From contig JBQCDV010000091.1 in the NCBI GenBank assembly GCA_051960855.1, positions 62,001 to 126,000 on the forward strand: DNA of 64,000 nt, given 5' to 3'. Below are positions 9,634 to 17,684 of the stretch, piece by piece. The translations under genes were made by a program, and so were the position numbers. How positions within the stretch are numbered: position 1 is the first letter of the stretch; each line of letters opens with the position of its first letter. This DNA comes from JBQCDV01 sp051960855 (GTDB taxonomy: Bacteria; Actinomycetota; Actinomycetes; JAJZTN01). Under the pieces are notes generated by a model. That model did not search any database, had not been told where the DNA came from, and saw only the letters and a program-made list of their open reading frames with translations.

Positions 9634-10044
9634 ATGGAGACCACGGTGATCGACATCACCACCGGAGGCAGTCAGCGGGTCGTTGACCTGACCGACCGCT
9701 GCGCGCGATGGCTTCGCGAGACGAACGCCGGAGACGGGCTGCTGCACGTCTGGGTGCCGCACGCCACGGCCGGGCTGGCCGTCCTCGAGACCGGCGCCGG
9801 CAGCGACGCCGACCTGCTGGCGGCGCTGGAGGACCTGCTGCCACGAGACGACCGGTGGCGGCACCGCCACGGCTCGCCGGGCCACGGCCGCGACCACGTG
9901 CTGCCGGCGTTCCTTGCGCCGTTCCTGGTCGTGCCGGTGCTGCACGGGCGCCTGGCTCTCGGCACGTGGCAGAGCCTGTGCCTGGTCGACACCAACGGGG
10001 ACAACCCGCAGCGGCAGCTGCGGGTGTCGTTCCTGCCCGGGTGA
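9634..10044 (+). CDS. YjbQ/UPF0047 family protein
   Basis: Small cytoplasmic protein of 136 residues. Conserved features of the YjbQ family are VWVPHATAGLAVLE, the histidine-rich RWRHRHGSPGHGRDHV block, and the C-terminal LGTWQSLCLVDTNG. Some members show thiamine-phosphate-synthase-like activity when overproduced, but the physiological role is unsettled. It is divergent from aceE across 83 bases and convergent with the CDF transporter, whose stop is 7 bases away. Confidence 0.85.
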   Translation: METTVIDITTGGSQRVVDLTDRCARWLRETNAGDGLLHVWVPHATAGLAVLETGAGSDADLLAALEDLLPRDDRWRHRHGSPGHGRDHVLPAFLAPFLVVPVLHGRLALGTWQSLCLVDTNGDNPQRQLRVSFLPG

Positions 10045-10050
10045 CCGTCG

Positions 10051-11157
10051 CTACGCCGTTCGGTGATGGGCGATGCTCTCGTGCTCGGCTCCGGCTGGCT
10101 CGGCGTGCACGACCGCCGATGACAGCCGCCGGACCTCGTGCAGCAGCTGGTGCTCCGCCTCGTGGGCCAGGTCGTGCCCCTGCGCCACGGACAGCGAGGC
10201 ATCGACGACGATCTCGCACTCGGCGAGCAGCGAGTGCCCGATCCACCGCAGGCGCACCAATCCGACGTCGAGCACGCCGGGCGTGGCCCGCAGCGTGGAC
10301 TCGACGAGGTCAACGAGGGCAGGGTCCACCGCATCCATGAGGCGCCGGTAGACATCCCGGACGGCGCCGCGCAGGACGGCGAGGATCGCCACCGTGATGA
10401 GCAGCCCCACCAGCGGGTCCGCCCAGCGCCAGCCCACCGCGACCCCGGCAGCGCCGACGACGACGGCCAGTGACGTGAACCCGTCGGTGCGAGCGTGCAG
10501 CCCGTCGGCGACCAGCGCCGCGGATCCGATCTCGCGGCCGACCGCGATCCGGTAGCGCGCGACGACCTCGTTGCCGAGGAAGCCGACGACGCCCGCGGCC
10601 GCCACCGCCCAAAGCGCGGACACCTCGCTGGGGTGGCGCAGCCGGTCCACCGACTCCCACGCGGCGATGACGGCTGACACCGCGATGACCACGACGATGG
10701 CCAGCCCGGCCAGGTCCTCGGCCCGTCCGTAGCCGTAGGTGTAGCGGCGCGTCGGCTGGCGCCGACCGATCCAGAAGGCGATGCCGAGCGGCACTGCCGT
10801 CAGAGCGTCGCCGAGGTTGTGCAGCGTGTCGGACAGCAGCGCCACCGAGCCGGAGAACGCCACGACGACGGCCTGCACCACGGCGGTGAGCGCGAGACCG
10901 GCCAGCGACACCCACAGCGCCCGCAGCCCGCGCGAGCTGGCTTCGAGCTCGGCGTCGACGGAGTCGGACGGGTCATGGCTGTGCGGGGCGACGAGCTCGC
11001 GCAGCCAACCCAGCGCCCCACCGTGCCCGTGGCCGTGTTCTTCGTGGCCGTGCTCTTCGTGGCCGTGCGCCTCGTGCCCGTGCGCCTCGTGCCCGTGCTC
11101 CTCGTGCCCGTGCTCCTCGTGCGCGTGCTCCTCGTGCGCGTGCTCACCGACCGCCAT
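10051..11157 (-). CDS. Cation diffusion facilitator metal exporter, His-rich N-terminus
   Basis: Inner-membrane antiporter exporting Zn2+ or a similar divalent cation. Six membrane segments are predictable, with the TM2 metal site in SVALLSDTLHNLGDALT and the TM5 site in SAALVADGLHARTDGFT. A cytoplasmic C-terminal domain follows (about residues 265-360). Residues 7-46 are an extreme His/Glu/Gly tract of near-identical HGHEEHG-type units, likely a metal-binding or sensing tail. The protein is 368 residues. It is divergent from the DUF3052 gene; no metalloregulator gene is adjacent. Confidence 0.92.
   Translation of the reverse strand: MAVGEHAHEEHAHEEHGHEEHGHEAHGHEAHGHEEHGHEEHGHGHGGALGWLRELVAPHSHDPSDSVDAELEASSRGLRALWVSLAGLALTAVVQAVVVAFSGSVALLSDTLHNLGDALTAVPLGIAFWIGRRQPTRRYTYGYGRAEDLAGLAIVVVIAVSAVIAAWESVDRLRHPSEVSALWAVAAAGVVGFLGNEVVARYRIAVGREIGSAALVADGLHARTDGFTSLAVVVGAAGVAVGWRWADPLVGLLITVAILAVLRGAVRDVYRRLMDAVDPALVDLVESTLRATPGVLDVGLVRLRWIGHSLLAECEIVVDASLSVAQGHDLAHEAEHQLLHEVRRLSSAVVHAEPAGAEHESIAHHRTA
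11020..11139 (-). repeat. Tandem codon repeat encoding the His/Glu tail of the CDF exporter
   Basis: About ten near-identical 9 to 15-base units, based on GTGCCCGTGCTCCTC-like sequence on the plus strand, encode the repeated histidine, glutamate and glycine residues. The units are similar enough to allow slippage, so tail length probably varies between strains. Confidence 0.75.
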
Positions 11158-11285
11158 GAGCCGCAGTGTGGCAGCACAAAGTGGGATCTCGTGGGCGCGA
11201 GACGGGCCGAAACGCTTGCGTGCGCCGCCCGACTCCGCTGGACTACGCGGGAAGAGCAGTCTCGATCGACAGCAGGAGGGCTTCC

Positions 11286-11714
11286 GTGAGCGCGACCGCG
11301 GGTCCCGCGGAGGGCAACGCCCTTGCCGCGCGGCTTGGCATCAAGCCGGGGCAGGTGGTGCAGGAGCTCGGCTGGGACGAGGACTGCGACGACACGCTGC
11401 GGGACGCCATCGAGCAGGCGTCCGGCACCGCCCTGGTCGACGAGGAGTTTGACGACGTCGCCGATGTCGTCCTGCTCTGGTGGCGTGACGGGGACGGCGA
11501 CCTCGTCGACGCCCTGGTCGACAGCCTCGTCAGCCTCGGGGACGGGGGCGTGGTCTGGCTGCTCACGCCGAAGTCGGGCCGTGAGGGCCATGTGCCGTCC
11601 AGCGAGATCAGCGATGCCGCCCCCACCGCTGGACTGGCCGCTACGTCGACGGTCAGCGCAGCCGCGGAGTGGACCGGCACGCGCCTGGCTTCACCGAGGT
11701 CCAAGCGCTCCTGA
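11286..11714 (+). CDS. DUF3052 family protein
   Basis: A 142-residue cytoplasmic protein with the DUF3052 core: LAARLGIKPGQVVQELGWDED, an acidic central segment (DDVADVVLLWWRDGDGDL) and VWLLTPKSGREGHVPSSEIS. The family is near-universal in actinomycetes and usually sits near aceE or the peroxiredoxin gene, as here; its function is unknown. The GTG at 11286 is chosen because AGGAGGG lies 5 bases upstream; the open frame upstream carries no family similarity. Confidence 0.85.
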   Translation: MSATAGPAEGNALAARLGIKPGQVVQELGWDEDCDDTLRDAIEQASGTALVDEEFDDVADVVLLWWRDGDGDLVDALVDSLVSLGDGGVVWLLTPKSGREGHVPSSEISDAAPTAGLAATSTVSAAAEWTGTRLASPRSKRS

Positions 11715-11768
11715 CTGTTGCCCCTTCAGGGGAAGGTGGATAAAGCCACTTCCGTCCGCCGGTGGCTG

Positions 11769-12710
11769 CTAGCGCAGCCCGGGCACCCACCGCGCCAGCC
11801 GACCCACTCCCGCCAGGTACCGCGCCGCCGTTCGGAGAGCGGGACCGCCGGGCAGCCCGGGGACGTTCTCGAGGATCGGCGCGAGCTCCAGCAGGGCCGG
11901 CACGTGCCGGGTGCGCAGCTCCCGGGTGACCAGCAGCGGCGGCACGGCTACGCGACCGGCCGAGGCATCCAGGACGGTGCCCGCCTGGCCCTCCACCGCC
12001 GCCCAGCCAGGGTCGGCTTCGACGACCGAGATGGTCGTCCAGTCCGGCCCCACGACGCCGCTGACCCACACCGCCGCATCGGTCACGAGCGCGAACGTCG
12101 TGGTCAGCCGGCTGCGGGCCGCGAGCGCTCCGGTGGCGTCGGCGAGAGCGGCCAGTCCGGCGTTGGCCAGCGCGGGCGTCAGCTCGGCAGGCGCTCCTGA
12201 CGGGACGAGGTCGCGAGCGTGCACCGCCAGCTCGTAGCCGATGGTCGCGGCGACGCCGAGCAGCGGGAGCGGCCCGATGGCCGAGGGCACCTCGACGGTG
12301 GCGAGGGACTGCGCCTCGGGGTCGTCGAGGACTCGCAGCACCTCGGCACGCGAGCGGGTGAGGGCCGCCAGCAGCTCCTCGCGGGAGGCGTCGCCGTGAG
12401 CGGCGACGACCCGGGCGTTGCGGGCGTCGTTGCTCTCGTACGCCGCGTCGGGGTCGACCGGGAGGCCCGTCCGAGCCTCGTCGACCGCGCCTGCGAGGCC
12501 GACCGCCCCCTCCCACAGCCCCAGATGGGCCAGCAGCGCTCGCGCGTCCCACCCCTGGCACCGGGTGGGCGCCGTCAGGTCCACACCCTCCGCGAGCTCG
12601 AGGAAGTCATCCCACGCGGCGGACACGAGCCCTCGCAGGTGGTCGGGCTCGCCCGAGGACAGGCCCCTCTCACCGGGCAGGGGGAGCAGCGGCTGGGCAT
12701 GATCGGGCAC
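11769..12710 (-). CDS. Maleylpyruvate isomerase family mycothiol-dependent enzyme
   Basis: A 313-residue protein with the N-terminal DinB-like four-helix domain of the mycothiol-dependent maleylpyruvate isomerase family. RCQGWDARALLAHLGLWEGAV (about residues 44-64) is the conserved W-x-V-x-D-LxAHL-type helix carrying a metal-ligand histidine, and GYELAVHARDLV supplies a second HxxD motif. The C-terminal half resembles an SCP2-like sterol-carrier domain. The GTG at 12710 is chosen because GAGAGG precedes it and similarity starts there. The substrate cannot be assigned; the family uses mycothiol as thiol cofactor. It converges on the DUF3052 gene. Confidence 0.75.
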   Translation of the reverse strand: MPDHAQPLLPLPGERGLSSGEPDHLRGLVSAAWDDFLELAEGVDLTAPTRCQGWDARALLAHLGLWEGAVGLAGAVDEARTGLPVDPDAAYESNDARNARVVAAHGDASREELLAALTRSRAEVLRVLDDPEAQSLATVEVPSAIGPLPLLGVAATIGYELAVHARDLVPSGAPAELTPALANAGLAALADATGALAARSRLTTTFALVTDAAVWVSGVVGPDWTTISVVEADPGWAAVEGQAGTVLDASAGRVAVPPLLVTRELRTRHVPALLELAPILENVPGLPGGPALRTAARYLAGVGRLARWVPGLR

Positions 12711-12818
12711 GGAGGGAATCCTCTCCCGGCTGCCGAAGTTTCTGCACCCGAGGGGCGGTGCGTCTCTCGCCCGCCCAGTGCCGTTGCTACCGATCCCCTT
12801 GTCGTCACCGGAGGTCCT

Positions 12819-13313
12819 ATGTCCGCGCCCGCCCTGCCCACCGTCGACGCCCCCCTCGAGGTGGGTCAGCCCGCGCCGGACTTCACGCTGCGCGACCAGC
12901 ACGGGGCCGAGGTGAGCCTGGCGGACTACCGCGGCAAGGCGGTGGTGGTCGTCTTCTACCCCTTCGCCTTCACCGGCACCTGCACCGGCGAGCTCTGCGC
13001 GATCCGCGACTCGATCGGTGACTTCGCGAACGACGATGTCCAGGTCCTCGCCGTCTCCTGCGACCCCTCGTCGGCGCTGCGCGTCTTCGGCGACCAGGAG
13101 GGCTACACCTTCCCGCTGCTGTCGGACTTCTGGCCGCACGGCGAGGTCGCGCGGCGCTACGGCGTCTTCCTCGAGGAGAGGGGGATGGCGACGCGGGGCA
13201 CCTTCCTCGTCGACCGTGAGGGCGTGCTCCGGTGGAGCGTCGTCAACGGCCCCGGTCAGGCGCGCAGCCTGGACGAGTACCGCGCCGCGCTCGCCGACGT
13301 GCTCGGGCGGTAG
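12819..13313 (+). CDS. AhpE-type peroxiredoxin
   Basis: Cytoplasmic thiol peroxidase of 164 residues that reduces H2O2 or organic peroxides. The peroxidatic cysteine is in FAFTGTCTGEL, the AhpE signature. A second cysteine five residues later (GELC) is not the usual resolving position. The ATG is supported by GGAGG 5 bases upstream and by similarity starting at QPAPDFTLRDQ. It is divergent from the mycothiol-dependent enzyme, consistent with thiol redox functions, and stands 30 bases upstream of the tRNA-Val gene. Confidence 0.9.
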   Translation: MSAPALPTVDAPLEVGQPAPDFTLRDQHGAEVSLADYRGKAVVVVFYPFAFTGTCTGELCAIRDSIGDFANDDVQVLAVSCDPSSALRVFGDQEGYTFPLLSDFWPHGEVARRYGVFLEERGMATRGTFLVDREGVLRWSVVNGPGQARSLDEYRAALADVLGR

Positions 13314-13343
13314 CACCGGGGGCTAGGCTCGTCGCCCTACGAC

Positions 13344-13415
13344 GGGCGTATAGCTCAGCGGTAGAGCTCCGGTCTTACACACCGGCGGTCGGCGGTTCGA
13401 ATCCGTCTGCGCCCA
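13344..13415 (+). tRNA. tRNA-Val (UAC anticodon)
   Basis: A 72-base cloverleaf. The acceptor arms GGGCGTA and TGCGCCC pair with one G-U; the D arm contains AGCTCAGCGGTAGAGC. The anticodon stem CCGGT/ACCGG encloses CTTACAC, giving anticodon UAC; the T loop is TTCGAAT. The CCA end is not encoded. Its 3' end is one base before the GTG of the lutA gene. Confidence 0.97.
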
Positions 13416-13416
13416 C

Positions 13417-14280
13417 GTGAGCCCTTCGTCGCAGGACCCGAGCGCCGGGACGGCCCGACTGGCGCGATGGAACGGTGGGAGCGTCGCGGTCTTCGCGACG
13501 TGCCTCAACGACACGCTCTTCCCTGGTGTCGCGGAGGACACCGTTGCGCTCTTGCGGCGCCTCGGGCTGCGTGTGGTGGTGCCGCCGGCCCAGACCTGCT
13601 GCGGGCAGATGCACGTCAACTCCGGCTACCCGCGCGAGGCGGCTGGCATCGTGCGCAGCTTCGTCGACGCCTTCGAGTCCGCCGACCTCGCCGTCGTCGT
13701 CGCACCGAGTGCCTCCTGTGTCGCCTCGGTGCGGCACCAGCAGGGCCTCGTGGCTCGCGCGGTGGGGGACGCGGGACTCGAACGCGCTGTCGGGGACGTC
13801 GCCCCTCGAGTGCGCGAGCTCACCGAGTTCCTCGTCGACGATCTCGGACTCGAGGACGTGGGCGCCTACTTCCCGCACCCGGTCGCCTACCACCCGACCT
13901 GCCACTCCCTCCGGATGCTGCGGGTCGGGGACCGGCCGCTGCGGCTGCTGCGCGGCGTGGACGGGATCGAGCTGCGGGAGCTCGAGCGGGCCCAGGAGTG
14001 CTGCGGCTTCGGCGGCACCTTCTCGGTCAAGAACGCCGACACCTCCGTCGCCATGGGCAGGGACAAGGTCGCGAACGTCGTCGCCTCGGGTGCCGACGTG
14101 CTCGTCGCCGCCGACTCGTCGTGCCTCATGCATCTGGGTGGACTGATGTCGCGCCAGCAGCTGGCGGTGCGGCCCGTCCACCTGGCCACCGTGCTCGCCA
14201 GCACCCGGCAGCGGCCCTGGCCCGGTCCGGCGGTCGCCACCCCCGGCCCGACCGCGATCGCGGGGAGGACGTCCTCGTGA
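13417..14280 (+). CDS. lutA: Lactate utilization protein A, CCG-domain Fe-S protein
   Basis: Subunit of the LutABC lactate oxidation complex. Two CCG repeats, the cysteine-rich cluster-binding modules, are visible: QTCCGQMHVNSGYPREA (about residues 59-75), and later HPTCHS plus AQECCGFGGTFSVKN (about 193-207). It is 287 residues, slightly longer than the usual 240. The only usable start is the GTG one base after the tRNA; an ATG at 13468 is out of frame. No Shine-Dalgarno lies outside the tRNA, so leaderless or tRNA-processed translation is possible. It overlaps lutB by 4 bp. Confidence 0.9.
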   Translation: MSPSSQDPSAGTARLARWNGGSVAVFATCLNDTLFPGVAEDTVALLRRLGLRVVVPPAQTCCGQMHVNSGYPREAAGIVRSFVDAFESADLAVVVAPSASCVASVRHQQGLVARAVGDAGLERAVGDVAPRVRELTEFLVDDLGLEDVGAYFPHPVAYHPTCHSLRMLRVGDRPLRLLRGVDGIELRELERAQECCGFGGTFSVKNADTSVAMGRDKVANVVASGADVLVAADSSCLMHLGGLMSRQQLAVRPVHLATVLASTRQRPWPGPAVATPGPTAIAGRTSS

Positions 14281-15725
14281 GCGTGACGTGGCTGGGCGTC
14301 CCAGCCTTTCCCGAGGCGGCGCACGAACAGCTCGGCAACGAGCAGCTGCGCGCGAACCTGCGGCACGCCACCACCACCATCCGGGCCAAGCGGGCTGCGG
14401 TCGTCGCCGAGGTGCCGGACTGGCAGGAGGTCCGGCACCGGGCCGCCACCACCAAGGACGACGTTCTGCAGTCGCTTGACGAGCACCTGCTGCGCTTCGA
14501 GGAGGCGGCCACCGCGGCGGGTGCGACCGTGCACTGGGCCCGCGACGCCGCCGAGGCCAACGAGGTGGTGCTCGGTCTGGTGCAGGCGACCGGGCAGCGC
14601 GAGGTCGTCAAGGTCAAGTCGATGGCCACGCAGGAGATCGGCCTGGACGAGGCCCTCGAGGCGGCGGGGATCGCCGCGCTCGAGACCGACCTCGCCGAGC
14701 TCATCGTGCAGCTGGCCGACGACCGCCCAAGCCACATCCTCGTGCCGGCGATCCACCGCAACCGTGAGGAGATCCGGCAGATCTTCGTCGAGCACATGGG
14801 GGAGCGTGGCGTGCCCGCCCCGCAGGGCCTCACGGCCGACCCACCCGCACTGGCCGAGGCCGCCCGACGCCACCTGCGGCAGAAGTTCCTCTCCGCCAAG
14901 GTCGGCATCTCAGGAGCCAACTTCGCCGTCGCCGAGACGGGCAGCCTCGTGGTCGTCGAGTCCGAAGGCAACGGGCGGATGTGCCTGACCCTGCCCGAGA
15001 CGCTGATCTCGGTCGTCGGCATCGAGAAGATCGTGCCGCGCTGGTCGGACCTCGCCGACTTCCTCACCCTCCTGCCGCGGTCGTCGACGGGGGAGCGGAT
15101 GAACCCCTACACGTCGGTGTGGACCGGCGTCACGCCTGGCGACGGTCCGCAGGACGTCCACATCGTGCTCGTCGACAACGGCCGCACCCGCGTCCTCGCC
15201 GACCCGGTGGGCCGCCAGGCGCTGCGCTGCATCCGCTGCTCGGCCTGCCTCAACGTCTGCCCGGTCTACGAGCGGGTTGGCGGCCACGCCTACGGCAGCG
15301 TCTACCCTGGCCCCATCGGCGCGATCCTCACTCCTCAGCTCGGCGGGATGGCCAACGAGGTCGAGCGGTCGCTGCCCTTCGCCTCCTCGCTCTGCGGCGC
15401 CTGCTACGAGGTCTGCCCGGTGGAGATCGACATCCCCTCGGTGCTCGTGCACTTGCGGGCCACGGCCGTTGACGCGGAGCGTTCGGACTCGACTCACCGC
15501 GCCGAACGCACCGTGATGCGGCTCGCCGCCGCCGTCCTGTCGCGGCCCCGGCTGCTCGCCGCGGCGCAGCGGGCCAGTGGCCTGCTGGGCCAGCTGCCCG
15601 GCGTGGGGCCGCGGCTGCGATGGGCGCCGGGTCCCGGCCGGGACTGGACACGGTCGCGTGACCTGCCGGTGCCGCCCGCGGAGTCGTTCCGAGCGGCAGA
15701 GGGCAGCGAGGGGCGGTGGCCGTGA
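14277..15725 (+). CDS. lutB: Lactate utilization protein B, Fe-S oxidoreductase
   Basis: Central subunit of the lactate oxidase complex, 482 residues. The N-terminal LUD domain includes KVKSMATQEIGLDEAL and GISGANFAVAETGSLV. The C-terminal ferredoxin-like part has two [4Fe-4S] motifs, RCIRCSACLNVCPVYE and SLCGACYEVCPVEIDIP. The GTG start overlaps the lutA stop by 4 bp and has GGGGAGG upstream. No lactate permease or LldR regulator gene is adjacent within the window. Confidence 0.95.
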   Translation: MSVTWLGVPAFPEAAHEQLGNEQLRANLRHATTTIRAKRAAVVAEVPDWQEVRHRAATTKDDVLQSLDEHLLRFEEAATAAGATVHWARDAAEANEVVLGLVQATGQREVVKVKSMATQEIGLDEALEAAGIAALETDLAELIVQLADDRPSHILVPAIHRNREEIRQIFVEHMGERGVPAPQGLTADPPALAEAARRHLRQKFLSAKVGISGANFAVAETGSLVVVESEGNGRMCLTLPETLISVVGIEKIVPRWSDLADFLTLLPRSSTGERMNPYTSVWTGVTPGDGPQDVHIVLVDNGRTRVLADPVGRQALRCIRCSACLNVCPVYERVGGHAYGSVYPGPIGAILTPQLGGMANEVERSLPFASSLCGACYEVCPVEIDIPSVLVHLRATAVDAERSDSTHRAERTVMRLAAAVLSRPRLLAAAQRASGLLGQLPGVGPRLRWAPGPGRDWTRSRDLPVPPAESFRAAEGSEGRWP

Positions 15726-16468
15726 ACGCCCGCGACGAGGTCCTGTCACGCGTGCGACACGCGACCCGAACGCCGTCCGCCCCGCTGACCTCCGACGTCG
15801 GCATCCCCTCGTCGCCGGCGCCGACCAGCGCGCCGTCTCCGGCGACCGCCGCCTCGGTCGCGGGTGCCGCGGCTGCCGAGCGTGACGGCGCTCGCTCTCG
15901 GGTCACCATCGAGCTGTTCGTCGAGCGGGTGCGTGACTACCGGGCGCAGGTGGTGGAGGTACCGGCCTCGGAGGTGGCCGGTGCGGTGGCACGCCTGCTC
16001 GACGAGAGTCACGAGGGGCACGAGGGGCAGCAGGTGCACGAGGGGCAGCAGGCTCAGCGGAGCCGCGTGGTGGCCCCGCCGGGAGTGCCGGATGAGTGGC
16101 TGGCCGCACTCGATCCGGATCGGCTGCACCGGGACCAGCCCGTGCTGAGCGTGGACGAGCTGGACGCGGCGGCAGCGGTCATCACGGGGGCCGCAGTCGG
16201 TATCGCCGAGACCGGCACCATCGTCCTCGACGGCTCATCGGACCAGGGGCGGCGAGCTCTCACGCTCGTGCCCGATCACCACATCGTCGTCATCTCGCAG
16301 GCGCAGGTGGTGCGCGACGTGCGTGCTGCGATCGCGGCGCTGTCGCCGACCCGGCCGCTCACCTTCATCAGCGGACCGTCCGCGACCAGCGACATCGAGC
16401 TCTCCCGTGTCGAAGGCGTGCACGGCCCCCGCCGCCTCGATGTCGTCGTGCTGACGAAAACTACTTAA
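15722..16468 (+). CDS. lutC: Lactate utilization protein C (LUD domain)
   Basis: Third LutABC subunit, 248 residues, single LUD domain with GAAVGIAETGTIVLDGS and LTFISGPSATSDIELSRVEG, the conserved C-terminal signature. A GTG at 15722 is chosen because it overlaps the lutB stop by 4 bp and has AGGGG 8 bases upstream; a GTG at 15716 would be too close. An unusual polar linker (about residues 98-118) repeats HEGQQ-like units and is not part of the conserved fold. Last lut gene; 28 bases then separate it from the aminotransferase. Confidence 0.92.
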   Translation: MNARDEVLSRVRHATRTPSAPLTSDVGIPSSPAPTSAPSPATAASVAGAAAAERDGARSRVTIELFVERVRDYRAQVVEVPASEVAGAVARLLDESHEGHEGQQVHEGQQAQRSRVVAPPGVPDEWLAALDPDRLHRDQPVLSVDELDAAAAVITGAAVGIAETGTIVLDGSSDQGRRALTLVPDHHIVVISQAQVVRDVRAAIAALSPTRPLTFISGPSATSDIELSRVEGVHGPRRLDVVVLTKTT

Positions 16469-16496
16469 CGTGAGTCTGACGAAAAGGAGTGACGCG

Positions 16497-17684
16497 GTGC
16501 CAGATGAGCGCGTGCGACTCGTGCAGCGGATGCGGAGCTTCGGTGCGACGATCTTCGCCGAGATGTCCGCGCTGGCGGTGCAGCACGACGCGGTGAACCT
16601 GGGCCAGGGTTTCCCCGACACCGACGGGCCGGCGGTGGTGCTGGAGGCGGCGAAGGCCGCGATCGACAGCGGTCGCAACCAGTACCCGCCGGGCCGCGGC
16701 ATCCCCGAGCTGCTGCAGGCGGTGTCGCACCACCAGAAGCGCTTCTACGGCATCGACCTCGACCCGCAGCGTGAGGTCCTCGTGACCGCCGGTGCCACCG
16801 AGGCGATCGCTGCCGCCGTGCTCGCGCTCGCAGGCCCCGGTGACGACGTCGTGGTGCTCGAGCCGTTCTACGACTCCTACGCCGCGGTGGTCGCGCTCGC
16901 CGGGGCCCGGCTGCGGCCGGTCACGCTGCACGCCCCGGAGTTCGAGCTCACCCGCGAGGCGCTCGAGGCGGCGGTCACCCCGCAGACGCGCGTGCTGCTG
17001 CTCAACACCCCGCACAATCCGACGGGTCGAGTCCTGACGCGCGAGGAGCTGCAGCTCGTCGCCGACGTCTGCGTCGCCCACGACCTGGTCGCGGTCGTCG
17101 ACGAGGTCTACGAGCACCTCGTGTACGACGGCGAGCACCACGCGCTGGCGACGTTCGGGGGGATGTGGGAGCGGACGCTGAAGATCTCGAGCGCCGCCAA
17201 GACCTTCTCGGTCACCGGCTGGAAGGTCGGGTGGGTCACCGGGCCCCGGGACCTCGTCGACGCGGTGCTGACGGTCAAGCAGTTCCTCACCTTCGTCAAC
17301 GCCGCGCCGCTGCAGCCGGCGGTGGCCGTCGCCCTTGCCCTGCCGGAGGCCTACTTCGACGAGCTGCGCGAGTCGCACCGGGCACGGCGAGACCTGCTTG
17401 CCAGCGGGCTACGCCAGGTCGGGCTCACGCCGCTGCGCGCGGAGGGCACCTACTTCCAGTGCGTCGACGTGGCCGAGCTCGGTGAGACGGACGCGCTCGA
17501 CTTCTGCCGGCGGCTGCCGGGGGAGGTGGGGGTCGCCGCCGTCCCGGTGTCGGTCTTCTACCAGACGCAGGGGGTGGGCCGGACTCTGGTGCGCTTCGCC
17601 TTCTGCAAGCGCGAGGAGGTCATCGCGGAGGCGGTCCGGCGGCTGGAGGCTGCTGTCTCATCTCGAACTACGCTGCCTGCGTGA
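16497..17684 (+). CDS. dapC: PLP-dependent class I/II aminotransferase, DapC-like
   Basis: Fold-type I aminotransferase of 395 residues. Visible features are NLGQGFPDTDGP, the NTPHNPTGRVLTREEL loop, the aspartate-tyrosine pair in VVDEVYEHLVYD, and the PLP lysine in SSAAKTFSVTGWKVGW. Overall it resembles mycobacterial N-succinyldiaminopimelate aminotransferase DapC (lysine/diaminopimelate pathway); kynurenine or methionine aminotransferase activity is the alternative. The GTG at 16497 has AAGGAG 10 bases upstream and is preferred to the GTG at 16470, which has none. It overlaps the Nif3-like gene by 4 bp. Confidence 0.82.
   Translation: MPDERVRLVQRMRSFGATIFAEMSALAVQHDAVNLGQGFPDTDGPAVVLEAAKAAIDSGRNQYPPGRGIPELLQAVSHHQKRFYGIDLDPQREVLVTAGATEAIAAAVLALAGPGDDVVVLEPFYDSYAAVVALAGARLRPVTLHAPEFELTREALEAAVTPQTRVLLLNTPHNPTGRVLTREELQLVADVCVAHDLVAVVDEVYEHLVYDGEHHALATFGGMWERTLKISSAAKTFSVTGWKVGWVTGPRDLVDAVLTVKQFLTFVNAAPLQPAVAVALALPEAYFDELRESHRARRDLLASGLRQVGLTPLRAEGTYFQCVDVAELGETDALDFCRRLPGEVGVAAVPVSVFYQTQGVGRTLVRFAFCKREEVIAEAVRRLEAAVSSRTTLPA

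Noticed and set aside
6461..9649. 1062-residue plus-strand open frame opposite aceE
   Set aside because: It is the high-GC antisense shadow of aceE and the regulator; its Val/Leu/Arg/Asp-rich composition shows no domain, and aceE on the other strand is unmistakable.
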